Shown here: piece by piece, positions 53,335 to 62,822 of the stretch
How positions within the stretch are numbered: the stretch's first letter is position 1
How the letters are laid out: each line of letters begins with the position of its first letter
Assembly: GCF_004379255.2 (NCBI RefSeq)
Contig: NC_056044.1
Coordinates: 10,766,001-10,830,000, forward strand
DNA from: Salvia splendens
Lineage: Eukaryota > Streptophyta > Magnoliopsida > Lamiales > Lamiaceae
Reading direction: 5' to 3'
DNA: 64,000 bases
Translations under genes and position numbers: made by a program
Notes under the pieces: model-generated
What the model was told of the DNA's origin: nothing
The model's input: only the letters and a program-made list of their open reading frames with translations
The model's database searches: none

Positions 53335-54700
53335 TAAAGTGGAGACTCATCTGATTCCCTTGTCAACTAAATTGAAGAATGGTTTGGAATGTGGCTAAAT
53401 TGATTTGAATAGTCGTTTGGAGTCCGCCTTCGGCCCTTATTTAAGGCACATATCCCTTGCAGTGGAGGACAGACTTGAGCACACTACTACTTTCATGCGT
53501 TGAGACACTCCTCCAATTGTAATAAATCATTAGTATTTTATCAATTTTCTCCTACTTCCTGTTTGTACCTCATATTTTATGATCCGGTACAAGTATTGTG
53601 GTATCAAAGCCATTTTTGGCAAAGGTACGTAGTTTATAACGTAATGCTATGTATTTTGTATTCGTATATGTTTATGAATATTGTTTTAGTACTTTAATTA
53701 ATGTGCTATTTAGTTTCTCTTTAAGCTATCTGTCTATTTTAGTTTTCTGTTTAGGATTTTATTTTCTGCGAAAACGGGTTTGGTCATTTGTCACGTAGTC
53801 TTTATAACATCCTGTTAGCCGGAGGGCATTTGTTGATGTTGACATAAATCGTTAACAGTTTATCAGAAAAAATGAACTATTGGAGCAGATTGCTATCTAA
53901 TAGACCCTATAGTAGTAATAGCAATAATGTAAGCAACAAAAACAAAGAAATTATTATTTCAAAAAATTATGAAAAAATTATTCCAAATTGAAAAGTCTCA
54001 GAACATAAATATGTTTCTAAACGAAGAGTTGTGTTTGATTCCTCTACAAATGGGATTTAGTTCATTCAAACTTCGTTCTAAGTCCTTAATTGAAGAACAA
54101 AGAAAAGCATTTCAAATTCCTTCATTTAGGATTAGTCCAAATTGAATTAAAACCAACAACGAAAAAAGGTTTGAATACCTCTGCTATTATTTGTGTTCGA
54201 GATAAAAGGCACGTACGATTTCATGATTCTTTATTAGGAATTGTTGAATCTAGTCTTTGTGAAAGACTAATTTATTTTAGTTGCTTCCATGATTTTGTTT
54301 TGTATTTAAATGACAAAACTCTGACGCATGCTCTATGTCTAGATATTAAAATTGAAGGTTATAATATGATGAAAGAAGCAGATAATGTAATTCTATTATA
54401 TACTCCATCTGTCCTAATAAATATGAAATATTTTTCGGCACGAGATTTTATGCAGTGTTGTTTTGTAAGTTAATGATGAGAGAGTAAAGTAAGAGAGAAG
54501 AAAAAGTATTGATAGTGTTGTTTCTATTTTAGGAAACGTGTCATTTTAATTGGATAACCCAAAAAGGAAAATGTTACATTTCTAATGATACGAGCAGAAT
54601 ACAATAAAAGTTAATGACCTCAATCTTCCCAAGAGTTAAAAGAAATAACCTATGAAGCAGAAGGTTAAACAACTTTGATTGTCACTAACTTCGAAAATAG
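53335..54700 (+). pseudogene. Endogenous caulimovirid-like remnant with movement-protein-like segment
   Basis: A TATA-like box (TATTTAAG, 53439), an AATAAAT signal at about 53521 and a tRNA-Met-type primer-binding site TGGTATCAAAGCCA (53599-53612) are followed by a degenerate coding region from about 53872. The best-kept part, 54130-54400, resembles the 30K-type movement protein of plant pararetroviruses (segments KKGLNTSAIICVRD and HDSLLGIVESSL, then a hydrophobic strand region). Stops and shifts occur upstream, and a MITE cuts in at 54403. Coding-like sequence resumes weakly after 54600. No coat or polymerase is in the window. An LTR-retrotransposon leader is the alternative for the part before 53872. 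Confidence 0.5.
54403..54600. mobile_element. Stowaway-type MITE, diverged
   Basis: The left end TA-CTCCATCTGTCCTAATAAATATGAAA and right end ATGTTACATTTCTAATGATACGAGCAG-ATA are weak complements. The interior carries AGAGAGTAAAGTAAGAGAGAAG. Confidence 0.7.
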
Positions 54701-54878
54701 TAATTTAAAAGTACAAAAAACAATGAAAGAGGACATGAAGAGAGAAACTGAGGAGAATGATGATGTGGTGAGTGTCCTAGTTTAAGGAGATGCTTGGGTG
54801 AATTATGAATTGGGATAGAAATATAGGAGAATGATGATGTGGCGAGAGTCCTAGTTTAAAGAGAGGCCTGGGTTATAA

Positions 54879-55560
54879 GAGCATCCACAACCCAAAAGGA
54901 TTTGTGGATGTCGCGCCCCATTCGCGGTGGAAAATGGGAGGCCATGGTTGGAGGTGAGCGGCGCCGGAGGGACGGGTGTGGTGGCGTGGTTGGGGTGACG
55001 CCCGGCCCGAGGTCGCGCCACAACCCAATTTTTTTATTTCTTACTCCCTCCGTTCCATAAGAATATGTACTCTTTCTTTTTTAGCAAGTCCCACAATAAT
55101 ATACACTTTCTAAATTTGGACACTTTTTTCTCTCTAATGATGTGAGACTCACTCTTCACTAACAATACCTTGATTACTTTTTCTTTATACATATGTCGTA
55201 CTTTACCAATTGTTCATTAAAACTTGGACCCAATCAAAAGTGCATATTCTTATGGGACGAAAGGAGTAATTTATATTAATACTCCAAATCTAATTCATTT
55301 CAACCACAATCTCACATTTCTTTTGTATTCCTCCAAAATCTCACACTACACCAAAAAAAAATATGTTCTCGGTCGCCTCCAATTTGATCTAATCGAAGAA
55401 ATTTGGACATGCACCAGCGTTTCTCAGGCATTATTTATTATGTTTAGTGTATTGTTTTTTAAAATTTTTAATTTTAATGTTTTCCTCTTTGTAATTTTAA
55501 TAGTATATTGCCATTTAATATTTGTGGTCTGGGGAGGGGCATGGTATGGGGAGCAAGGTT
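54879..55560. mobile_element. Harbinger-like element, left end clear, right end unclear
   Basis: TAA-GAGCATCCACAACCC opens a GC-rich subterminal stretch to about 55025, followed by AT-rich DNA into which a Stowaway MITE inserted. No matching right end was found before 55565. Just upstream, 54754-54878 holds two copies of GGAGAATGATGATGTGG...CCTAGTTTAA. Confidence 0.5.
55044..55266. mobile_element. Stowaway-type MITE
   Basis: Ends CTCCCTCCGTTCCATAAGAATATG and CATATTCTTATGGGACGAAAGGAG with TA on both sides. Confidence 0.88.
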
Positions 55561-55768
55561 TTAAGAGCATCCACAATGGTTCTTTTTTTCGTTTGGACGA
55601 TACCTCGTCCGCGCCATCGTCAATGGGTCATCTGACAATTGCAGGTCAGCGGACGAGCGGCACGACCGAAAGTGCGGTCACGGACGAAGGGGTGCCCGAC
55701 CGTCGTCTGTCTCCTTGTTTTCCCACTGCAGGAGCACGAACGACGGACGACTAACGATAAAAAAAATA

Positions 55769-56051
55769 CTGTTCCCTCCGTCCCCAAAGAGTATGAACAA
55801 TAGTTCGACACGAGTTTTAATAGATAAAGGGAAAGTAAGAGAGAGAGAAAGAGTAGTGGAAATAATGTTAGTGGAGAGTGGGGGTCCACATTATTATAAT
55901 GGTATAAGTTGTTAATGGTAATGGTATAAGTAGTACATAAAATGATGTGTAGGGGCAATGTGTTGTTTGAATTTTTCAAAATTAGAAAGTTAATAATTTT
56001 TAGGGACGGTCGAAAAAGGAAATAGTTCATACTCTTTGAGGACGGAGGGAG
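55769..56051. mobile_element. Stowaway-type MITE
   Basis: Ends CTGTTCCCTCCGTCCCCAAAGAG and GTTCATACTCTTTGAGGACGGAGGGAG, with TA flanks. Long AT runs (AAAATCAATTTTTAATTA, three copies) follow at 56062-56125. Confidence 0.85.
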
Positions 56052-56302
56052 TAATATATTAAAAAAAATCAATTTTTAATTATAAAAAATCAATTTTTAA
56101 TTAAAAAATCAATTTTTAAATTAAAATAAAAAACTATAATATCACGATGATCCATACTAAAAGACAATCCGTGAATTAGTGAAAGATTATATTTTGTAGA
56201 ATATAATTATTCTGAACAAGTTTTGCATTGTTTGAGTAAACCATATATAGATGGGTTTTTAACTCCAACTTTCATTGTGACTTCGATGTGGGATAAATGG
56301 TA

Positions 56303-56504
56303 CTCCTTCCGTCCCAAGGAAGATGACCCCTTTCAGGGCGGCATGAGATATTATGCAACTTTATTTTGTGTGTTAAGTGGAGAAAATAAAGTAAGAAGAG
56401 GGAATAAAATAGAGATAAATGTGTTTCCATTTTTTATAATGAGTCATCTTGGTTGGGATAAACCAAAAATAAAAGTGGGTCATCTTCAATAGGACCGAGG
56501 AAGA
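56303..56504. mobile_element. Stowaway-type MITE with flanking duplication
   Basis: Ends CTCCTTCCGTCCCAAGGAAGATGACCC and GGGTCATCTTCAATAGGACCGAGGAAG. On both sides (about 56248-56297 and 56540-56590) a stretch of about 50 bases, AACTCCAA-TTTC-TTGTGA-TTCGAT-TGGGA, is repeated. Confidence 0.78.
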
Positions 56505-57321
56505 AGTTTTATAAATAGATTTTAGGAAGAAGTTTTATAAATAGATTTTCAACTCCAAGTTTCTTTGTGATTTCGATATGGGACAATTAATTTTACTCTA
56601 AGAGTTTTTGTTGCTCGGTTGAAATTGAAAAATCAGAAGGTATACTTCTCATGGAGGGGAAAGAGAAGCCAAGACTGAGAGAGGCAGAGAACTCAGCAAC
56701 TTCAGTAGTGCTCCTCGGTCTTAGAAACTCAAACTATGTATGATTATGTTCTAAACCTAGGATAGTGTATTTAGTGAAACAGTTGACCGCAATAGGAATT
56801 ATAGTTGTACTATCAAATTCTTGAGAATCAATAATTTGACAAAGCAATGAGGATACTTTATTCTCAAGAATTTGACAAGGTTATGAGGATGCTTTATGTT
56901 GTACATGTACCTAGTTTTGATTGTTCAGAACAGTTAATCTACTTTTGATTGTAGATAATAATTAATCTAGTTCATTTATTATACTGGTTAAGTTCTAGAA
57001 GTATTATCTTCTTCTTTTATAGTACAAATACCTTTGCACCCCAATTCAACATATTGTTGTGGTTAAGTAATGTGGTTTTTTTAAATTAATTAAGGTAGGT
57101 GTTTGTTTAAATTTGTTATGTTTAATATAATATATTTTGATATTTTAGTAATTGAAAATAAAAATAAAAACTATAACATTAAAAAGTAAATGAAAAATGA
57201 GTTTTAATTGATAGGACGAACACTAGTCCGATCCACTGCAGAAGGAATGGTCGGACTAAGAAATGTTGATGTGGTGACCACTAGTCCGACCATTGTGGAT
57301 GCTCTAAAAGTTATGGCCTAA

Positions 57322-57749
57322 GGCCATTCGCAATGGGGGGCGATCAATTGAGCCTATTATCGGCCCCTCATTGTGGAAGAGGGGCCGATCATCCGCCTTC
57401 CCACCATCACCCCAATTAGCCGTTGTATCGGCTTTGGCCGATCCCATAGGGCCTTTGATCGGCTATCTATTGTGGTGATAAGGCCAATCATCGATTTTAT
57501 TTTAAGTATATTTTCTATAATTTATTTGTCTTGAGTTTATTCTTATTTACCATTTTATCGCATTTTATTTGAGTGAAACAATTAAAATTGAAATATACAA
57601 AGATTGATGAGGTGGAAATGAAATGAAAAGTGGGATAGGATAGACTCTTGATAGGCCCTTCCATTGCAGGGTGATAGACCCTTAAGAATAAGTAAGATAA
57701 AATGTTGTCGTGGAAATAAAAAAATTGACTCTTCCATAGTGAATGGCTC
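57322..57749. mobile_element. Harbinger MITE G, 428 bp
   Basis: Ends GGCCATTCGCAATGG and CCATAGTGAATGGCTC are inverted repeats, flanked by TAA (57319-57321, 57750-57752). It starts 14 bases after the TAA that ends element F. Confidence 0.88.
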
Positions 57750-57833
57750 TAACCCAGAAAAATAAGAGAAATGATGATGTGGCGGAGAGTTACGACCGAG
57801 GCGTGGATTATGAATACACTAAATATCCTAATA

Positions 57834-58071
57834 CTCCCTCCGTCCATGAAAAAATCTCATTTTGTCAGTTTGGGATATCCACAAAATATAGTCCAATTTC
57901 TAGAAATGGAAAGTTTATCTTTCATACTTTACACATTTATTCTCATCTCTCCCATACCTTACCTATCTTTTTTTAAATATTTTTTACTTTATCTACTTAT
58001 TTAATTTCCTCTAATTTTTACCATTTCTCATTAAAACTGGCCATTGAGACTATTTTAATGGACGGAGGGAG
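57834..58071. mobile_element. Stowaway-type MITE in the KRP promoter
   Basis: Ends CTCCCTCCGTCCATGAAAAAATCTCA and TGAGACTATTTTAATGGACGGAGGGAG with TA on both sides. Its right end is 53 bases upstream of the TATA box at 58124. Confidence 0.92.
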
Positions 58072-58123
58072 TAAAAGAAAAAGTGGAAAAGTGAAATAGA
58101 TGAAAATGATGAGAAATGTGGAA

Positions 58124-58132
58124 TATATAAAA
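58124..58132 (+). promoter_or_regulatory. TATA box of the KRP gene
   Basis: TATATAAAA, 131 bases before the ATG, followed by a CT-rich leader. Confidence 0.55.
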
Positions 58133-58262
58133 GTGGATTATAGACCCCACCCTTCCTTTATCAATACCCCGCTCAAAATCTTCTTTCTTCTCCTCTTTCC
58201 ATAACTGTGTCACACACACATGTGAAATCACCCGTAGCTTCGTACCATTGTAGTAAGTGATT

Positions 58263-59627
58263 ATGGGGAAATACATGCGTACCCGTGCCAGAACCAAAAA
58301 CATAGACGTCTCTCACTCACCCCTTGGCGTCCGTACCCGCGCCAGAACCTTAGCCCTCAAATCCTCCGCCTCCGATTTTCTCCAGCTCCGCTCCCGCCGC
58401 CTCCAGAAGCCGCCGCTCCTCCAGCAATACCTCCACAATTCCCCCAAAATACCGCCTCCTCCTAAACAGTGCCTCGTTTCTACACATAATCAAAACCCCC
58501 AAATTGAGCCCGCCAACGAAGTTGGGAATGAAGCATCTCAAATGGCGGCTTTGGAAATTGAGGCATCTTTTGGCGAAAACGATTTGGATACGGAACCTAG
58601 ACAAAGGTATTATTAACCTTTGAAGTATATTTCCTGATTTAATTTCCAACTTTTTTTTGTTTTGTTTCCGAGAATTGTTATAAATTTAATCCTCATCTAC
58701 AAGTCAAAAAAATTCTATTTTATCGCCTCCATTTCAACGGCGGCTGTATTTCTGATTAAATGGAGGTATATGTTTTTTTGTTTGCCCTCTTTCGGTTAAC
58801 TGAAAAGTGTAACAATCGATTTAGAAGGTGATGGTTTCTGATGCTGCTCCGCTTAAATATAGAGTAATTTATTCATTTGGCTTCTGAAACTATATTAATG
58901 GATCTGATTTTGATGAAATTTACTTCTCACTCTAGCATTACACAACTGTTTGTATATTTGATCCAGTGCTTCAAGGGCTTTTCATATACTCCCTCTGTTC
59001 CTTGTTAATTGAGGAACTATGAAGATTATGTGTGTTAAGCAATAGTGAATAAAGTAAGTGAAATAGTTACTTTTTTGCCAAAAATAGAAATGATTCAATT
59101 AGATTGGAATTTCTCAAAAATAGAAAAATAACTCAATTAATGTAGAACGGAAGGAGTATGTTGTAGGGTAATTCGGGTTCGGCTTCACTTTGTATTAGAC
59201 TATTTCTAATGTTGAGTCTTTTGTATGTGAAGACAACATTTTAATTAAATGTGTTGTTGTGCAGGTGCACCAGAGAAAGCACCCCTTGTAGTATGATTGG
59301 AGGTGCTGGCAGTATCACGGCACACGGGTCTTCAACAAAGCAGCTAAGTCCCAATATCTCCAATCAAAGGGCCCCAAGAAATATCCCCACACCTCGCGAG
59401 ATGGATGAATTTTTTTCCCATGCAGAGCAGCCCCACGATCGCCTTTTCATCGAAAAGTATGTGCTTGTTTGAGCTGAAGTTGTTTCTTGAGCATAAAGTA
59501 TTTGTGATATCATCCTTGTTTCTAACGGTGCAGGTATAATTTTGACATTGTTAACGATTTGCCCCTCCCCGGGCGTTATGAGTGGATAAAGAGTGATGGC
59601 ATGGGCAGTGTTGGTTGTATCTTATGA
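58263..59627 (+). CDS. Cyclin-dependent kinase inhibitor, KRP/ICK family
   Basis: Nuclear protein that binds cyclin D and CDKA and restrains the cell cycle. Three exons (58263-58606, 59265-59456, 59534-59627) join in frame to 209 residues. The N-terminus MGKYMRTRARTK, the motif GVRTRARTLALK, and DFLQLRSRRLQKPP are the conserved boxes of the KRP3/4/5 type. Exon 2 has CTRESTPCSMI, and TPREMDEFFSHAEQP starts the C-terminal CDK/cyclin-binding domain. Exon 3 completes it with KYNFDIVNDLPLPGRYEW. A 13-residue tail follows the Trp that is usually near the end. Intron 1 contains a MITE (58989-59156). The start at 58263 is chosen because it gives the conserved MGKY. An earlier in-frame Met is not supported. 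Confidence 0.95.
58989..59156. mobile_element. Stowaway-type MITE in KRP intron 1
   Basis: Ends CTCCCTCTGTTCCTTGTTAATTGAGG and CTCAATTAATGTAGAACGGAAGGAG with TA flanks. Confidence 0.88.
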
Positions 59628-60982
59628 TCTTAAGAAAGAAGGGGTAAAATATGGTATTAGCCACTCACTCCTGCAATAGTATTAGAATCAGCACAGAATG
59701 TAACATTAGGCTCTGATAAAGTTCCATTCAACTCGAAGTTAGTTAGTTAGGAACTAACTGTTCATTGTCTTGGTGATAACCAACCAGTCGGCCGGGACAT
59801 AAACGTCGAATATACACCTCTGCCTTTTTATCAGATATCAGGGCATTTAAATGCATTTGAGCCACAAACTTGAGGGCATAGATCATTTCTTTAAATTGCT
59901 GTGTTTAACTGAAGCACAGATGAATTCAGTAGAGAATTGGTGTTTGAATTGTGAAAAATTTCATTGTGGGCTTCAGGCTCTGGTGAGCAAATATGAGTTT
60001 ACGTGAAGCAGCAATTATTGGACTCTGTTTTATTTTATGGAATCGCTCAAAATTTTGTTTCTGTCGACGATGTACGTACGGTTTTTGGTTCCCATGTGAA
60101 TTGCTGTGCAGCACTTAAATGACATTTTTGGTTTTTTCCCTAAAAAGTAATCCACATATTCATTATTACAAGGCACTAACTTCACTAAATTATTTGACAA
60201 ACTATTCCCATGTGATTTTTTACCAAGCTGCACAAGTGTCTAGATAGCTATATTTTTCAGTTATTCACGGTTATAATCGGAATTGATAAACTGTTAGGGG
60301 AGGGATCAATTGCTAATTTAATTTTTAATTGCTAATTATAATTAATTTAGAATCATAAGATTTGTAGAGATCTAGTGCTCTATAAATCGTCAGGTGTAAA
60401 TTCGTTTTATTATTATTTAAATTTAAAAAGATAAGAAAACTATTAAAATTAGAGTTTTGTATTAAAATGTCAATATAGTGTATTAAACATATCAATACTG
60501 TTCGTTGAATATGTCAACACAATTTAGCATTGACATTGTATATGTATTATATTGATATATTATGATAGCTATATTGACATTAAGCTATTTTCGAAAAATA
60601 CGAATTAGAGATTTTTTTTAAATTTTGAGATCAGAACATATGCAAGTGAGATCTCGTTAGAATCTCTATAAAATTATCTTTAATTTGATATAAGTTGTGT
60701 AAAAAAGTAATTTAAATTGGGATATTTATAATCATTTAAAGTTTTTAGATTTTTTTTAAAGTTAGTTATAACTAACTTTTGGTCAATTAACATTAATACC
60801 CCTAATTGACATTTTTTTGCATCATATTGATATTCGTACATGAATGATCTTGTACCTTGATTTAGTGATTTAATGCCTATCATTTAGTTGTTGTTAGCAA
60901 TTTAAGAGGGAGTCAACAATATAATACACCTCCGGTCAGTTATAACTAAAAATATAAGAAAATATTTTATATATCGATTAAT
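59628..60982. other. AT-rich spacer after KRP, no gene
   Basis: The first few hundred bases are probably KRP 3' untranslated and flanking DNA. Short minus-strand frames near 59926-60233 and 60680-60883 show no family signature. Repeated ATGTCAATATAGTGTATTAA-like words occur near 60465-60560. Confidence 0.5.
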
Positions 60983-61193
60983 AATTCCTTCGTTCCACTC
61001 AAGATATCCACATTTCTTTTTTAGTTTGTCTCATTTAAGATGTCTACTTTTTATATCTGAAAACAAATACACCTTTCATCTCTCCTCATTAATATATTCA
61101 ACTACTTTTTTTCTCTACGCACTCTATCTAACAACTCCTCCTAAAATCTCGTGTCACTCAAGAATGTGAACATCTTGAGTGGGACGGAGGGAG
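60983..61193. mobile_element. Stowaway-type MITE
   Basis: The left end TTCCTTCGTTCCACTCAAGATATCC and right end ACATCTTGAGTGGGACGGAGGGAG are complementary, with TA on the right. Confidence 0.85.
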
Positions 61194-61197
61194 TATA

Positions 61198-61442
61198 CTC
61201 CCATTATCCTCTACTTTTTGTCTATTTTTTGTCATTTTCATCCATCTCTCATTTATTGTTTATTTCCACATTTGACCATAAATGATAAGTATGGATTACA
61301 TTCACCAACTCATTTCATCTATATTTTATTATACAACTAATATATAAAAGTATTTAGCTAATTTTTTAATTCATTTTTCTTTACATTTCTTAAAAACTCG
61401 TGTCAAATACAAAAATAGACTAAAAATAGGGGATGGAGGGAG
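61198..61442. mobile_element. Stowaway-type MITE, adjacent copy
   Basis: Ends CTCCCATTATCCTCTACTTTTTGTC and CAAAAATAGACTAAAAATAGGGGATGGAGGGAG. Only TATA separates it from the preceding MITE. Confidence 0.82.
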
Positions 61443-61904
61443 TACGGAGTATTTTCTTCGTCCCAGTGAAGATGATATACTCTCTTTTTTGGTTTGTTTC
61501 AACTAGAGATGTCAATCCAATTCGAAGCTTGCCGAATAATCAGTTAAAATTAGTGGATTAGGACTGTAAAATCACAACTCAAATGTAAAATCGGGCTATT
61601 CGCCCGGTCGAGTTACGGGTCGGCCAATTGGGTGTGCAAGGTAAATCTAAAAAAAAATTCTAAGGGTTTAGAGAATTAGATTTTTATATTCTCTCATGTG
61701 TGCCTTCGCAGTTAATCCTCTTTCAACCGAACACTCATTTACTCATCATTTACGGTATCAAAATGGACTCGGTCTGAGATTATAGGCTGTGGGGATAAAC
61801 TCTAACATTAAGTTAAAGCATATCCACATGAATATAGTAGTGTTAGACTGTTAGTTATATATAGAAGATACTGGTAATCTAGTGATATGTGTTTGTTTTT
61901 AATC
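61443..61904. other. Spacer with MITE left end and hAT-like end
   Basis: A third Stowaway left end (TTCTTCGTCCCAGTGAAGATG, 61455) has no partner. AACTAGAGATGTCAATCC at about 61500, followed by GGGTCGGCC motifs near 61615, resembles a hAT end. No gene. Confidence 0.4.
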
Positions 61905-62340
61905 ACAATGTTGCAAGTTTGGTTATGACATTTGGATTTTTTGGTTTTTTTTTTCTCCTCTTCTTTGTTCTTTTTCGCTGACCCATCTCAAATTGGTTGG
62001 ATGTACCAAATGGGACAATGTTGCTAGTTTGGTTATGACATTTGGATTTTTTGGTTTTTTTTTCTCCTCTTCTTTGTTCTTTTTCGCTGACACATCTCAA
62101 ATTGGTTGGATGTACCAAATGGGACAATGTTGCTAGTTTGGTTATGACATTTGGATTTTTTGGTTTTTTTTTCTCCTCTTCTTTGTTCTTTTTCGCTGAC
62201 ACATCTCAAATTGGTTGGATGTACAAATGGGACAATGTTGCTAGTTTGGTTATGACATTTGGATTTTTTGGTTTTTTTTTCTCCTCTTCTTTGTTCTTTT
62301 TTGCTGACACATCTCAAATTGGTTGGATGTACAAATGGGA
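61905..62340. repeat. Minisatellite, four copies of about 109 bp
   Basis: Units start ACAATGTTGC at 61905, 62015, 62124 and 62232, giving periods of 110, 109 and 108 bases. Differences are a few substitutions and the length of a T run. Long lysine-rich frames on the opposite strand come from the repeat and are not genes. Confidence 0.93.
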
Positions 62341-62822
62341 GAAAGAGAATGATGTTATAAAAAGAGGGCAATTCTAGTAAGAGACACAACTTGTTATGGA
62401 TCTAAAATACTTGGGGGATTCAAATGGCGGGATGTATTCATATCTTTTTTCTAATTTGTGTTTAATTTTTCAATTAAATTTTGACCCTTCAATTTCTAGA
62501 TCTGATGGTCGAAAATAATGCCTCAAGTATTTAATTAAAATGTTTAAATAAATCGAAAAGGTCATTCTTGGTATACACAATTGAGTTGGTTATGGTAAGT
62601 TGCTTGATTTTCTCCATCAAAAGATCTCAGCGGTTTTTGTTCTTGAATTACACGAATCTTTATTCTCTCTCCAAACTTCCATCGTTTCTTCTCCGTTGAA
62701 GACATTCTCTCTTGAAGACCAACGTCGTTGAAGACTTTCTCTCTAAAATTTAGTCGATATTTTTCCTCGTTAAAAATCATTTTTGTTGGAGCAGTCATGC
62801 ATTATTTTCGTTTTCTTCAACA

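Larger units (their letters stand above)
55565..57304. mobile_element. Harbinger element F, non-coding, 1740 bp
   Basis: Perfect 16-base inverted ends GAGCATCCACAATGGT and its complement ending 57304, with TAA on both sides (55562-55564, 57305-57307). Two Stowaway MITEs lie inside. No ORF1 or transposase is recognisable. The left subterminal GC-rich region and the right one are only partly similar. Confidence 0.88.

Noticed and set aside
53335..53612. Copia-type LTR ending in a Met primer-binding site
   Set aside because: No canonical TG...CA borders or second copy are visible, and the coding remnant downstream looks like a movement protein rather than gag. Kept as the alternative reading.
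61905..62340. Possible CRISPR-like or coding tandem array (lysine-rich frames on the minus strand)
   Set aside because: Units are contiguous with no spacers, the DNA is plant nuclear, and the lysine-rich frames come from T-rich repeat DNA read backwards.
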